From Incurvaria masculella (Eukaryota; Arthropoda; Insecta; Lepidoptera; Incurvariidae), in contig OX335652.1 in NCBI GenBank assembly GCA_946894095.1, positions 19,305,001 to 19,369,000 of the forward strand: 64,000 nt of DNA. The letters run 5' to 3'. Made by a program: the position numbers and the translations under genes. Positions 1 through 12,510 of this stretch are shown here, one piece after another. The notes under the pieces are model-generated. The model had not been told where the DNA came from. It did not search any database and saw nothing but the letters and a program-made list of their open reading frames with translations. Positions within the stretch are counted from its first letter, which is position 1; each line of letters begins with the position of its first letter.

Positions 1-640
1 AACAGTGGGTAGTTTCACTAAATTTTAGGGAGAGACACAACAACTTTTCTACTTTGATATCATTTTAAAAAATGTGCAGATGTTAATGCAAAAACTTTGA
101 TGGTTTTAACCAGGTTCTGGGCAATCGAATTGTTATTGTAAAAAAACATTGCATATGCGTGTAATTTATATATTAATACTTTTCTCTGTCTTTTGGGTGC
201 CCATGTTTGCTGCCACGTCTCTCGGAAACGCTCTATTATCCATTGTGCACCACTAACCAACAGAACGAGCAGTAATTGCATGCAACACGAAGAGTTAACG
301 AGTTAACTTTGAGAGCAAACGAATATAAAATTAGAGGTAATTCAGCTGACACTGGAAGAACGGTATTAAGGCCCTGGTACTAGCCAAATCGCAAAGTTAG
401 ACGAGGCACCCCAAGTTAACTAACTAAGTCTGACGATTAGAAGTTTAATTCTTACAATATATGATTCCTTGTCTAGGAATCAACCTATTTTCGTTAATGT
501 ATGTTTCCTTTTTCTATACAAAATACATTGCGGAAACGGTGTCCATTTCCGAACTTTTTTGACTAAATGTAGAAATCTAAAAGCAAATAGATTTTTTTGT
601 TTATGCATATATGCTGTTTTTGCTTATATCTAGAAATCGA
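1..640. other. AT-rich intergenic DNA, nothing recognised
   Basis: I see no coding potential, RNA gene or named repeat here. Open frames are short and of biased composition. Confidence 0.4.
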
Positions 641-649
641 ATTACTTTC

Positions 650-830
650 AGATTTCTTATGAGTAAAATCAACTTTTTTTTATTTTTATTATTATATAAA
701 TAAATGATGGAATCAAAAAATATTAACAATCCATTATCAGTCTGGAGTTCTATTTGGATTTGCTGAAGCGTTTCACTACATATTATTACATTTGTTAAAA
801 AGTGCATTTGTATGGCGCGAGTAGTTGGCT
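650..830. repeat. Dispersed repeat, paired with 63,225-63,375
   Basis: The stretch with CTGAAGCGTTT followed by TTTGTATGGCGC recurs in the same order and orientation near the right end of the window. The two copies are diverged but collinear over about 150 bp. No family is recognised. Confidence 0.5.
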
Positions 831-1198
831 AGTCCTAGCGCCTTAACATAAGCATTTTTGATCATATCATTTATTTTATCTGAACATCATAGATGACGTG
901 ATCTATTATTTTAAAATAGACTATAGTGAGCCTATGGGCATCGCATTTATCTACTCATACAGCCTAAAATCTCGATTTTGGTTTTATTGACTAGTGTTCT
1001 TTTCCAAATAACCCCCCCTATTACTGAACTCTGTGCAACTAGAAGAGACGTAGAAGAAACGTACTATTGAAGAAAATTAAATGTAGAATTAATCCGTGCA
1101 TCGACGGTGTAAGACACGGTGCACAAACTCGATTTACCGGTCAACACAGCGGTGGACGTGCTCCAGTTATTCTAGTTTTTCAGTCGCGGACTCGGCTT

Positions 1199-1500
1199 GT
1201 GCCAACTGGCCATACTAGTAACTAGTTGTCGTAGGTTCGAGAGCAGATGCTAATTCTATTTCTGGATATAGATCTTGTAGAGAGACACGCCAGGCAATGT
1301 TTTTTGTGGTATATTGAGGACTCTTCTTTGTGTGTTCATTCTGTATTATAATGCCTCGATAATCGAATGGGAAGCTATCGTATGCCACACAGTCCAAACA
1401 TCGCCACCACGCGGGAATATGGTCATCAAACCCGAAATGCGTTCGCCAACTCAGTTCCCACCCTCCAAATTCCAATATCCCAAACCCTCTAATAAGTTGG
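1199..1500 (+). repeat. SINE-like repeat, family 2
   Basis: It shares blocks such as CAAACATCGCCACC and ATGCGTTCGCCAACTCAG with 12,330-12,495 and 61,660-61,860. A GGTTCGA box near 1,233 could be the B box of a tRNA-derived head. The copy is diverged. Confidence 0.5.
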
Positions 1501-1575
1501 CGACACAGAACAGAAAAGGAATTCTGTTCTTGTTTCTTCCTTTATGATCTAAGGTCAGCGACAATGGCATGTACG

Positions 1576-2241
1576 CTTAAGTTGGGCCTTCTCGCTCAAC
1601 TCCCTATACAAACGTGGTAAGGAGATGATGCCCATATTTCTTGTCATAGATCCAAAATTATACACCAAATAACTTTATTGGATCAAACTGGATGTCTGAT
1701 GACCATTGACATTGTAAAATAATGTTTGGTTTCTAAGTTATAAGATCTGGAAGTTCGAATTGTTCGCGCGTTTTATACAACAGCTTTGGACGTTGATTAC
1801 TCAACGAAAAAATAAAAACATCTTAAAAAGGTTAGACCTCAGACCTAGCGTGTTTCATTTCGAATTATAATCAACTTGGTTTTTGTTAGATTTTACTAGG
1901 GCGGTCGTGATTAACTTTTAGCTATAAGTCGTTTTGTAATTGAAATTTTCGTAAATCTTACCAAATCAAACACAATCCGTATTGTCTGCTTTGTTGACAA
2001 GTTGCATCCTCCTCATCATGGAGCCGGTCTTTTTCTTTGAAACAGAGAACGTCCCAGAGCGTGATAGCACCTTAAGGTGGCCCAACCCGACGGGACTAAC
2101 TCATTCGCGGGCACGATACAAGACCGTGCTGTTGCGCTCTGGGACCTTTGAGCAAACTTTTGGATCTCTGATAAGAAATATGGGCGTGATATTCTTTCCC
2201 CTTTTGTATGGGGAGTTGAGCGGGATGGGCCACCTTAAGTT
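1576..2241. mobile_element. TTAA-flanked non-autonomous DNA element (compound copy)
   Basis: It has ends of the type TTAA-GGTGGCCCAACCCG and the inverse, GGGCCACC-TTAA. A reverse-oriented copy runs from 1,576 to about 2,070 and a short plus-oriented copy from about 2,070 to 2,241. Related copies lie at 38,857-39,440 and 55,656-56,195. TTAA flanks suggest a piggyBac-type target preference. No transposase is present. Confidence 0.6.
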
Positions 2242-2638
2242 GAGTTGGTAGTTTTAGATGATTTGAGATAGCGGGTCTCATACAAGTCACGTTGCATCCT
2301 TCATCTCTTTCCTTTTTGATCTGAGGTTAATTTCTAGTACTTTTAATAACAGTAAAAGTATGCTTGGAAATTATTATTTCTTAGACTAAATTTACCCTCC
2401 ATGTTGTGCAATGTTTTCCATTACACAACATTAATGCACATGATTAATGTTTGTAGGTAAATCGTAAATATTTTTTTAATATATTTTCTTCGACGACTAC
2501 TGAATCTTTTACTAATTACTTTAACGAGTTACTAAATAAATCTAAAATTAAGGATGATTTCAATGATAACTCAAACTATGTTGTAGATATCGTAGTATAC
2601 GGTTTTTATTACAAATTTAAACACAATTTTGGTATATA
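2242..2638. other. AT-rich intergenic DNA, nothing recognised
   Basis: No gene or repeat family is recognised. Confidence 0.35.
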
Positions 2639-2725
2639 TTTGGTACCTTCTTTATTTTACGTCATGTATTATTTTACCTCATGTATTATGACGTAGAATA
2701 AAGAAGGCATATACCAAACTTTTTA
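2639..2725. repeat. Short foldback (hairpin) repeat
   Basis: Arms containing ACCTTCTTTATTTTACGTCAT and the near-complement ATGACGTAGAATAAAGAAGG face each other across about 20 bp. It is probably a small MITE or solo foldback. Confidence 0.6.
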
Positions 2726-3375
2726 AGATGCTCGATATGAGTTATTAGATAAAGGGTGTACGAGCTGCTTCGTTGTTATATTATTGGTAGTTGTAAACAT
2801 ATTGAAAACGGAATGAAAAAGGCACATTTAACTCCATCAGAAAAATCATAAAAACAGAAAATTCGTAACACATTGGACGGTAAGTCCGACTTTGACAGAA
2901 TCACCATTCGGCAACAACGATAAGTCGAGCAACAAAGTATGTCTGACAGTGCAACAGCGTCCAGCTCTGAATAAAACATGGCGAATGCGACTACTAACGC
3001 GATGCCAAACGATTAAGCTCCTTCCCTGCTGACATTTAAATTAATATTACATGAACTTTTTGTCAAGTGCCATTTCCATTGTGTTTTTAGCACCGCCTCT
3101 TGTTTGGCAACACAATATACCTGTAGGGTAAGGTCAACATTGTCTGGTGTAGTCATACTTAAAATAACTTGAAGTATCACAAAGTCAGTAATGCACATAA
3201 ACATTTACCAAATAATATGAACTCGCAGAAAACAGTCTCTGAATTGTTATTTATTTTTCTGAAATATTAATCTGGAGTATCTTATACTTAAAATTAGGTG
3301 TAAAATTATAATTTTAGGAAATATAAAACACTAACTGATGTATCCGGCTCCGCTCGGACCATTTTTTTTGCCATT
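2726..3375. other. Intergenic DNA, nothing recognised
   Basis: There are only short open frames without recognisable domains. A degraded GGCTCCGCTCGG repeat tail lies at about 3,340-3,360. Confidence 0.35.
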
Positions 3376-3558
3376 TAAGATGGTCGAAGCGCCAATGACA
3401 TAGTGTCCGTGTTTTTCATCCAGTTCAATGTAGCCGTGTTCATAAAGGGAAGGTCCTGGCATGGCGCCTAATTCCTTCGGGAATGTGGTGTATTGGGCTA
3501 ATATCATAACGGTAGTTGTGTGGTATTAGCCATCCCTGTCAGGTCGCATAAAAAAAAG
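3376..3558 (+). repeat. tRNA-derived SINE, 3' fragment
   Basis: It matches the 3' half of the full SINE copies at 17,634 and 20,132 (GATGGTCGAAGCG through GGTCGCATAAAAAAAA) and ends in the A-rich tail. The tRNA head is missing, so this is a 5'-truncated insertion. Confidence 0.8.
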
Positions 3559-4556
3559 CGGAGATGGTAAAATAAGATCAGAAAAGTGCGAACTCGTGGT
3601 CACATGGATTTGTCACAATGGTATAACCACGAGGAATTTATTTTTATGTTAGTTAGTGCATAGTTTTCAAAAAACATACCACCTACATGGCTATTTCATA
3701 ACCAATCTTTTTAATACAAAAAATATTTTGTTTTAACCTATTAGAGAAACTTTTTCGCACTCCCTTTAACCCCAATCTATGTTTTTTATAATTAATGGTT
3801 ACTTTATGCAGGTATATTGATCCAAATGAGTGTAAACTTATTTGTAAATCATTATATTTGTGCAATGATAACGTTGTCTGTCAGAATCAATCAATTTGTT
3901 GTTGACAAAATTATGACTGAGAATGCTAAGTTAATCTAATTAATTATTTTATTTACCTTTGTATTTCTAAAAATTACGATACAATAAACATAGTTACTTA
4001 ACATATTGAATGTTTTCTAATATAATTCTCAATCCTGTTAAACTTTTGATTCATTACCCTTCACTTCTCTTTCATCACACGACTACTTAATTAATAATCC
4101 CACTGCATAAATTAATTAAAGTGGCCTTAAAAATATTATGCATTTGATACGCCTTACATTTTATTCATTGACCATAAATTTACAATAATCCCACCAAAAC
4201 TCTGTAAATATATAAATCAACCGCAAACAATCGTAAGGTCAACATGGAATTTGCATAATCCGTGGGCCCTTCCGCCGATCACATTTTGAATTCGTTTCGC
4301 TTGTGCCAAACGAACTCCTATAGTCATTATGCGTGTCCAAACTAGTATGTACTTAGTAATTTTGTGTACTTACCTCGGTAATGATTGACAATTCGTGCAA
4401 GCTAGCAATCTGCTGTTTTACCAGTAGTGGTCAAAGCGAATTGCATATCAAAGGAATCATATAAATTTGTACCTAAATATGCACTAATTATATAATATCT
4501 TGCAAAACCAAATATTTTTTTCACCTATTTTTAGCCATGTATCAGTTGTTCAAACA
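3559..4556. other. AT-rich intergenic DNA, nothing recognised
   Basis: No gene or repeat family is seen. Confidence 0.35.
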
Positions 4557-4573
4557 GTTAGGTTAGGTTAGGT
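4557..4573 (+). repeat. Short (TTAGG)n tract
   Basis: There are three consecutive TTAGG units, the insect telomere motif, but too few to call an interstitial telomere. A similar three-unit tract lies near 60,254. Confidence 0.6.
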
Positions 4574-4597
4574 ATGTAACATGTAAGTATCTATATT

Positions 4598-4965
4598 CGA
4601 CCGTAAAGCAAGGACACACTAATTGAAGAAAGATCTCTGTAGAAAGAACTTTACGAATATTCGAAAAAGTATATCTACTTAAGTTAGCTAATTGAATAAT
4701 TAGGTACATGCGTTATATAAGTGTGCGATAGTAGAATATAATAACGAAAAATATGTAAATATTTTATATAAACCCTTGGAACGCTGAGACCAGACAAATA
4801 TACTAAGCAGATTTAAAAATGTAAGCACATAACACTAAGTAATAGACTTAGGAATGTGATATGTATGTATTCATAATCGACCGTGAAGCAAGGACGCATT
4901 AATTGAAGAAAGAGCCCAGTTAAAAGAACTACTTTAGGAATATACTGCAAGGCTGGACCCGTATT
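4598..4965 (+). repeat. Two copies of a 'CGACCGTGAAGCAAGG' repeat
   Basis: A roughly 80-bp unit starting TCGACCGTRAAGCAAGGAC, continuing AATTGAAGAAAGA and ending ATATACTGCAAGGCTGGACCCG occurs at about 4,598-4,672 and 4,876-4,965. It recurs at 63,908-63,985. No family is recognised; it may be the tail of a MITE or LINE. Confidence 0.6.
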
Positions 4966-5633
4966 TCATACATAGTTCGCATCAATCGGCGCATTTTTAT
5001 TCCTTCCTCACTGTATGAGTAAACAACGATATAGTATGATGTATTTGTCTTTATGTGTCAATAGCATGTTGGCACTGAATAGGGACGTCTCTTTGATTTA
5101 TCGTAGTAAAAAAGTGAAGAACTAATGTAACAAATACCATACTGTTCCAAACATGTATGTGTTGTGGATAACACGATTGCTAAAGGATTACATTTTATCT
5201 ATAGCTGTGTTAGGTGATTATTAGAATGGATAACAATAGGTATGTTATTAAGGTCAATGATCAAATATTAACAACAGATTTTTCCCATTGACAGCTGTGG
5301 CCACGGGTCTGATTAAAATCGAATCACTTCATTGAAACTGCCAATACTTCGTAAGCCGATGGTACAATAAACTAATACAACATATCATTCGCTTGTTTCA
5401 ATCGGGTGATGATCGAAGTTTCTTAGAATTTTAGCTGATAATGCGTATGTTTCTGAATCTTATCAGTGGTCAATTATTTTACAAAATTTATTTAATTTTT
5501 ATTTACTATCTCATAAATCTCATAAATTCGTGATTTTTAACTCCCAAAAATTAGAGAATTATTTGATTGATAAAAATATCCTTAAACATGTGAAAACGCA
5601 TTACGCAAGTAATCATCATCTCGGGTGCCAATT

Positions 5634-5934
5634 ATAAAAACCGGCCAAGTGCGAGTCGGACTCGCACACGAAAGAGTTCCGTACCATCATACAAGATTTA
5701 AAACAAAAACAGATTTTTTTTGTATGGGGCCCCGTTTAATTTTGATTACTTGTTTATTTCACTGTTTTTTCTTGTGGCGGCAAAATAAATACACACTCTG
5801 TGAAAATTTCATCTGCCGACCTTTAACGGTTCATGAGATACAGCCCTGTGACAGACGGACGGACGGACGGATGAATGGACGGACAGACTTAATAATAGGG
5901 TTCCGTTGGCACCCTTTGGGTACAGAACACTAAA
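5634..5934 (-). repeat. 'GGTTCCGTACC' family repeat
   Basis: It runs from CCGGCCAAGTGCGAGTCGG to the end that reads TAGGGTTCCGTTGG, with an internal (GGAC)n run. Both ends carry inverted forms of GGTTCCGTACC. This is an abundant lepidopteran interspersed repeat; other copies here are at 9,321, 10,060, 10,354, 19,679, 53,993 and 61,951. Confidence 0.75.
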
Positions 5935-6167
5935 ATTCAATGCTATACATCTAACGTACCTATTTTTGGTGTTTAATGTAACCGATATGCGATATAAAAA
6001 GCAGCCCCAAAAAAAAGTGGTCAGGTTTTTTTATTACACCTTTTATATTTGGTAGAAAGCCTAATTTAAAGAATTTAATAACTCTGATAGGTCAAATAGA
6101 AGAGTTTTGTGAGTTCGACTAAATGCAGCTCAAAAATCTGTTAAAAATAAAAACCTTTCGTATTTTT

Positions 6168-6383
6168 AGCAGCTTGTAGCTTAGTGGCCCACAAATTTTC
6201 GGTCGGGGTTCAAATCCTCGCCCGATCATACACCACTTTCTTTCTCTTTCTCGAATTGGAAAAATATATTTCCCTGCTTTCCATCCAGTTAAATGTAGCC
6301 CTGCTCATAAACGGAAGGTCTTGGAAAGGCACCTAATTCCTCCGGGAATACGGTAACTCTATGTCCAGTCTAATAAAAAAAAA
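6168..6383 (+). repeat. tRNA-derived SINE, diverged and internally deleted
   Basis: A TAGCTTAGTGG box A and GGTTCAAATCC box B are followed by TTTCTTTCTCTTTC and the TCCATCCAGTTAAATGTAG body, ending in an A-rich tail. About half of the body is deleted compared with 17,634-18,031. Confidence 0.75.
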
Positions 6384-7313
6384 TGGAATAACCTTACTTA
6401 TTGATAATTTTGCAACGTTCTCATTAAAACCAAGGGCTTATGAATCCGAAGCACGCCTCCAGCCCAATATGCGTACCCGAGGTTGAGTTAGTTATATCTT
6501 TACAAACGGTAACCTTCTCGATATTGAAACGGTAGCCAATCACACGACAGACACCGGCAACAAAGCGACTCGTAACGAGTCAAGTATACCGCCAAATCAA
6601 GTCAAACTCTTTAAAGGAAAACATCTTGAAATGGACAAACATTTCAAATAAACTCAGAGAACGTCCAAACAACCATGAGAACGAATATGAACGAGCTGTG
6701 TATTTCGAAACATCTGCTTAATGTTAAGGTTTTCACAAGTTTCGCAATTAATAGTTCCAAGATTAGAATGCAGAAATAACAATCATCAATTTAATTGCAC
6801 GATTCGTTCTTAATTGTACACAAATCTATTGCTTAATGTCAATAAGATATATCAATGTTCTAGATATCGGCGATTGAAGATATAAATCAATACCGTTTCA
6901 TAACACCTAGTTATCAAACGTAAAACATTTACTTAGTGCCAATCTTCCAAGTTCACAAGTAAATGTAGTGAAATTATTTCTAAAAAAAACGGTGGCAATA
7001 TTGATACAGGAGTCTGCCTTCGTCAGACACCAGAGAAGCACTCAGAATAATCATCTCAAGATGTGTCGATATTATATTCTGACTTCATCAATATATAACT
7101 CTATACAATTCAACTTCTGGAGTCCGTCTATCTTTTCTTTCGTCTGATCGATAAGTTGAGAACCTAACTTGGAAGAGGTATGTATCTTAGTACAGCTTGA
7201 TTGATCCCTTCAATAAGGACTTAAAATTGCCTGATTAGTTAAATTTAAGGGAAGTGAGGGCAAAGAGGATTTTTTAGTCGAACTTTAAATTAAAATCTAC
7301 AAGTTTGTTTAAA
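6384..7313. other. Intergenic DNA, nothing recognised
   Basis: No coding region or named repeat is recognised. Confidence 0.35.
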
Positions 7314-7640
7314 ATAGCTGAGGTATCTGGCTCTGCTCGGGTCAATGTCGTTTTGGACTGATATCGGGCTGAATTATTTCCTGAATACAAATCTAGCAAA
7401 TTTAATGAAAATCCTTTAAACCGGTATGGCGACATTTAATAAAAAGAACATGCAATCATTCATTGGTGGAATCCAATAAGTAACTTCGGTTACATGGCAT
7501 ATTTACATGGTGTATCGAAAAATAACTTTGGGATTTTTGTAGCTTAAGGTAGTTGAAACGGCCATTCGATGATTATATTTTTCAATGGCTTTTAACCGAT
7601 GAGATAGGGACAACTAGTTAAAAACATTAAATGACGCGCA
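7314..7640. repeat. 'CCGGCTCCGCTCGGGTCAAT' family repeat
   Basis: It begins GCTGAGGTATCTGGCTCTG and continues with TTGGACTGATATCGGGCTG. Other copies or tails are at 14,009, 31,512 and (inverted) 59,263-59,521. The right limit is uncertain. Confidence 0.5.
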
Positions 7641-7949
7641 GATTGGTAGGGAATTGTGAAGAATATATATTTTTTTTCGTCGACAATATTTTGTGATATG
7701 ATCACTTAAAAATTTTAGACAAAAACTGACCCGAATTTCGCCTAGCTATACAGAGTGTCGTAATGGTGAGTACAATAAATTTGGGAAAATAATTATTGGG
7801 ATTGAAACAAAAAAAACAAAAAGCTTAATAACTTTTTGCTCAGTATCATCTAAATAAAAAGTTTGACTTTCCAAACAAAGTAATTCAATAATTTAGTGTT
7901 AAAAGAATCTAATGTTCTGTAAGAACGTGGGAACGTTGTATGTACTTAG

Positions 7950-8025
7950 ACATGGATGGCTAATATCACACCTACTGTCATGACATTAGCCTGATACGCC
8001 ACGTGGGATCTAGGTTGCATGACGT
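7950..8025 (-). repeat. SINE 3' fragment
   Basis: It reads ACATGGATGGCTAATATCACAC and CATGACATTAGCC, the complement of the SINE 3' end seen at 16,343-16,757. Confidence 0.6.
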
Positions 8026-9029
8026 TACAACGTCGCGTCAAATGACACTAGATAAAAACAGAAATTTCAAAAATGTTTAACTCGGTAACTAGACATTTTA
8101 GAATTTTTTTTTTTACTTTTTTGTCTCGGGAAAACATGAGAATTAAACTGGCGAAATACACGTACCGCCCGTTACGACACCTCGTACACACTAGCGATAA
8201 GAAAGCGAATTGCTTATTCCTGCTAGTCCTAGTAGCTAGGGCACATCAGCCCGTATGACCCCTCGGAATTGCCCCAAAACGGTGAATATAAATTGCTTCT
8301 ATTAGGCATAATAAAACTTTACCACATTAATAAACATGATGTGCGATATTTTGGACGCGAAGATTAAATGGGCGCTTTTGAATAGGGCCTACGGGTAACG
8401 TTTAGTGAAGTTGTGAGAGCAATTCGCAAGTTGGGGAGTGCGGTTTTGGATCAACACACGAACCCTGCTGTGGCAGTAATGCAATTGAATTCAATTTGGG
8501 ACGGAAAAAATAATGAAGGGGGATCGAAAGTTCGCATGGAGATTGAATTCGACACTGCTAATAATATGTGACCGAGGTGATTGCGAAATGAAATTGAATA
8601 TAAAACAAGATTAAACATATTTTGGGCCGTCATAGTTTCTTTGCTGAATCTTTCGAAATTTAACGAATCAGACCCATTTTTGCTTGCTGCTAAATGATAA
8701 AATATTTCTTATTTTTTTTACTACCAAATTGTAGTCTACAGGATTATGATGTAAATTTGTTATAAATGCTTGCTTTCAATATGGTTTTATACGATCCATA
8801 TATTACTAACCAGAATATAAAATAGCGATAACTAGAACCTTTAATAAGCAATTTACGATGATGATCATAGATGACCATAATTTTTACCGACTTTCTTTAA
8901 GTTGTATTTAGTTTCGGGCTTTGCACTGATTCAAAACTATTATAAAGGTATTTTATTAAAATGATAGATTATAGGTTTGGACCATAATTGCATTCTTATA
9001 ATTGTAAAAATATATCATTCATATGTGAA
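8026..9029. other. Intergenic DNA, nothing recognised
   Basis: No gene or family is recognised. Confidence 0.35.
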
Positions 9030-9105
9030 AGTCTGAAAGCGCATTGGCGCCGTCGTCGGGCGCTTTTTTTGTGAGGTCCTGGCGTGCGCCATCTGCCGCG
9101 CTTAA
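9030..9105 (+). repeat. LINE 3'-tail fragment
   Basis: It carries GGCGCCGTCGTCGGGCGC followed by GTGAGGTCCTGGCGTGCGCC. The complement ends the jockey-type LINE debris at 23,925-23,990, which links it to that family's 3' region. Confidence 0.5.
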
Positions 9106-9320
9106 AATTAAAAATATAGATCTATAGAATAATAAGTACTAATGAAACTGTGTATATGAGAAAGATTAAAATAAATGAAAGTATTACTTAAAATGTTGTC
9201 TTTTGGTTAAAATCTTTATTTTGTTTTTCACACTATTTAGTTAAGACTTTTCGTGTTTGACTTATGTATTGTATTTATGCAGTATTGATAGATGACTTTT
9301 TTTCATACTCTCACCTTTTT

Positions 9321-9646
9321 AAGGTTCCGTACCCAAAGGGTGCCAACGGAACCCTATTACTAAGCCTCCGCTTTCCGTCCGTCCATCCGTCCGTCCGTTC
9401 GTCCATCCGTCCGTTCGTCTATCACTGGGCTGTATCTCATGAACCATAATAGGTAGGAAGCTGAAATGTTCACAGAGAATGTATTTATTTTTCCGCTATT
9501 AAAAAAAATGGGTAACATTTTATTTTAAAAAAGTCGAAAGGGGCGCCCCCTTACAAAAAACCTGATTGTTTTGTGTTTAATCTGTACGATGGTACGGAAC
9601 CCTTCGTGAGCGAGTCCGACTTGCACTTGACAGGTTTTTTTATATC
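9321..9646 (+). repeat. 'GGTTCCGTACC' family repeat
   Basis: This copy is near full length: GGTTCCGTACCCAAAGGGTG, a CCGT-rich run, ATCTCATGAACC, then GATGGTACGGAACCCTTCG and CGAGTCCGACTTGCACTTG. Confidence 0.8.
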
Positions 9647-9965
9647 TGTATAGCTACATTAATATAAATAGCCTAATTAGCTATTATAACACTCGGTTAT
9701 TAAATCACGTAACAATACTAAATGACCGTTGCTAAAAATAATATTTCCTCTTCTCATATCGCGTATACAGAAACGATAATTTCCCAAACGAAACACACGT
9801 AATTTTTTATCCTAGCACTAAGTAATTTCGTTTCTAATTAAAACGATATTAAAGCCACAGTTATCTCAATCCGGTGTACGTGCATCGTTTGTGTCGGCGC
9901 AGCGATATACTCAAATAACCCACCGATGATAGCAAATGTGGGCCCGCGGCTAGCACGAACATGGA

Positions 9966-10550
9966 GAATGATTGGTATCCCCGGGGGACCATGTAGTAAC
10001 CGTGCGGTAACTATCACTTGATTAGTCACAACAGGTGAAATGTGCGTGGCGATACGATTTTTAGGGTTCCGTACCCAAAGGTTGCCAACGAAACGCTATT
10101 ACTAAGCGTCCGCTGTCAGTCCGTCCGTCCGTCACAGGGCTGTATCTTAAGAACCGTATTAGTTAGGCAGCTGAAAATGTCACAGAGTGTGTATTCATTA
10201 TACTGCTACAACAACAAATGGGTAACACTCTAAAATAATAAGCGAGTACGAATATGAGGAATGATTGGTATCCCCGGGGGACCATGTAGTAACTGTACGG
10301 TAACTATCACTTGATTAGTCACAACAGGTGAAATGTGCGTGGCGATACGATTTTTAGGGTTCCGTACCCAAATGGTGCCAACAGAACCCTATTACTAAGC
10401 CTCCGCTGTCCGTCAGTCCGTCCGTCCGCCTGTAACAGGGCTGTATCTCATGAACCGCAATAGTTAGGCAGCTGAAATTTTCACAGAGTGTATATTTATT
10501 TTGATGCTATAACAACAAATAGGTAACATTAAAAAAAATATCAAAAAAAT
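9966..10550 (+). repeat. Local tandem duplication, offset about 293 bp
   Basis: The stretch GAATGATTGGTATCCCCGGG through CGTGGCGATACGATTTTTAG plus the start of a GGTTCCGTACC repeat occurs at 9,966 and again at 10,259. The copies differ at a few positions. The first repeat copy (10,060-10,240) is cut short where the second unit starts; the second (10,354-10,625) is nearly complete. Confidence 0.8.
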
Positions 10551-10625
10551 AAACGGGGCCGGAGGGTGTGAATCTTGCACGATGGTACGGAACCCTTCGT
10601 GTGCGAGTCCGACTTGGCCTGTTAT
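10354..10625 (+). repeat. 'GGTTCCGTACC' family repeat
   Basis: A complete-looking copy ending GATGGTACGGAACCCTTCG and CGAGTCCGACTTGGCC. Confidence 0.75.
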
Positions 10626-10887
10626 AAGAATTACACATTCAGAAGAGTCTGGGGATATTTCCTGTTCGTGTAGCCTAGACTAGAAAAATATCTGCAATTC
10701 GATGTTTTACACTTGCGATGGGAACGGGATTATTTCTTCTTAATCTTGTTTTAGTTATTTTAAAAACATTTAATACTTAAAAAAAACTCACGCATAAAAA
10801 CATGAACTTCAGTTAAAAAATAATCGATATAGGTTCGATATAATTTCTGGCCCATGATATTATAAAGAGTTTCAACGGAGGTGTGGC

Positions 10888-11073
10888 ATCAGGCAACTGT
10901 AATCAGGTATTCCTGGGAATATTTGGAGCAAAAAAGGTACATTACATTTTATTGTACGACTTGAAAAAACACCTTTTCCATTTCTCCCCAAGGATATTTT
11001 TAGGACGTCCAACTCAACGTAATGTACCTTTTTGCTACAAATATGGCTAGGAATACCTGTGTACCGTTGCCTG
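10888..11073. mobile_element. Foldback MITE (CAGGTATTCCT family)
   Basis: Long inverted arms carry CAGGTATTCCT, then TTTGGAGCAAAAAAGGTACA, with the complement in the right arm. It is related to the hairpin elements at 42,136, 42,403, 42,665 and 47,859. Confidence 0.65.
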
Positions 11074-12019
11074 CAGCGGGAGCACAAATGAAAGTGGACA
11101 TTTGTCGAGCTAGAGGGATAAGAAATTTTGTCGAGGATTTTTATCAACTGTGATATCACAAATGGGGAGCTCGATTAATTTATCGAGATCGAGTTTTAAC
11201 TCGATAGAGAGTGGCAACACCCACCGTTTTGTCCGCAAGAACTGTCACTTTAAACCTCCCGACCTTGGCTGTGTTCGCGCAGACTGCTCCATGATATTCA
11301 GTGCAAGGAGCAAGAAATAGCGTTTTACAGAATAGCGGCGAACAAAATGCCATTTCCTACAAATCGCCTACACCTAAGTTATTTCCAATTGAATTTCGTA
11401 TAGATGCACAATTAAGTACTTTTTTAATGAATTTAGATTCAAATTGCTTGGTTTAGCGCATTTGCCTTGTTAAATTAGAAGGATTGTGGTTTATCTAATG
11501 TCAATGTGACGTTAATCTCTGCACTTTTTTCGTTTTTCTATTCAGCTGGAGGGTTGCTCTAAGCCATTCCGCCTGATTACTTCCTATAACGGAAAGTAAA
11601 GGATGGAATGGAAACGTCTTTGCCCAAACAAACCCATCCATCTTTCGCTCTTATTACCGCTTTTCCCATGTCATTGAACCATGAAAACGTTAAGAAACGC
11701 CTGTGCCATCGCCACTACATACGCACATATTCGTAACACGAACAAACACCTCCTTCTAGGATTTAACACACCCTCCCGGTGGTGGTGACAAAATTATCCT
11801 CAACAAACGTCAAATGAGTAGGATTAAATTTATTTGTGCTTCCACAAATGGACAAAATTTATTCTTTGTCGAGATTTGTCTATGGTGTGGGTTTATTTTG
11901 ACAACTTCACTCGACATAACATTGTTTATGCTATCAGTTGGCGACAAGTGTCCCGCACACAAGATAAATATTATGTACGTAAGTTTGTCGGCCAGATAAA
12001 ATTATTTGTGCTCCCGCTG
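11074..12019. mobile_element. Possible ~0.95-kb non-autonomous DNA element
   Basis: CAGCGGGAGCACAAAT at the left faces its exact complement ATTTGTGCTCCCGCTG at the right. Both subterminal regions repeat TTTGTCGA motifs. There is no transposase. It lies directly against the preceding foldback MITE, so the two could be one compound insertion. Confidence 0.5.
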
Positions 12020-12329
12020 GGTATGATATGACTTTGAGTTATAACGAAAAAGGCAAAGAAGACGTAATAGTACAAATGTAAATACTTACAAGGGAGACAA
12101 ATAATGAATTTATTCTGTCTAATATCCACTGGCTTACTCATGCTTTTTTCATAACAAAGCCCTAGGCGACCATTACATCACACAAACAGAATCCGAGATC
12201 GTATATTCTTGCCTAATATCAGTCAATCGTTCAGAGCTCTGATATCAGATATTCGGTTTTTCTTAAATGTGCATACCGTAATATTTTTTATGACAATAAA
12301 TCGTGTAGATATGACGTGAGATGTGTCTC

Positions 12330-12495
12330 TGTTATTTGTTGACACGGCTTTGGGCATGATAGCCGAAGAGAAAAGGAAATATACATGTCATGTGGACAAT
12401 ATTATTTTGCCCATAGTCCACACATCGCTGCCGAGCGCAAATGTGCCTGAAATGCATTTGCCAAGTCAGTTAGCTACCAAAACAAGCCCTCCAAA
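12330..12495 (+). repeat. SINE-like repeat, family 2 fragment
   Basis: It shares CACATCGCTGCC, GAAATGCATTTGCC and AGTCAGTTA with the copies at 1,199 and 61,660. Confidence 0.45.
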
Positions 12496-12510
12496 AGATC
12501 TGCAACGAAG

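Noticed and set aside
4557..4573. Interstitial telomere
   Set aside because: Only three TTAGG units; chance or repeat-internal origin is enough.
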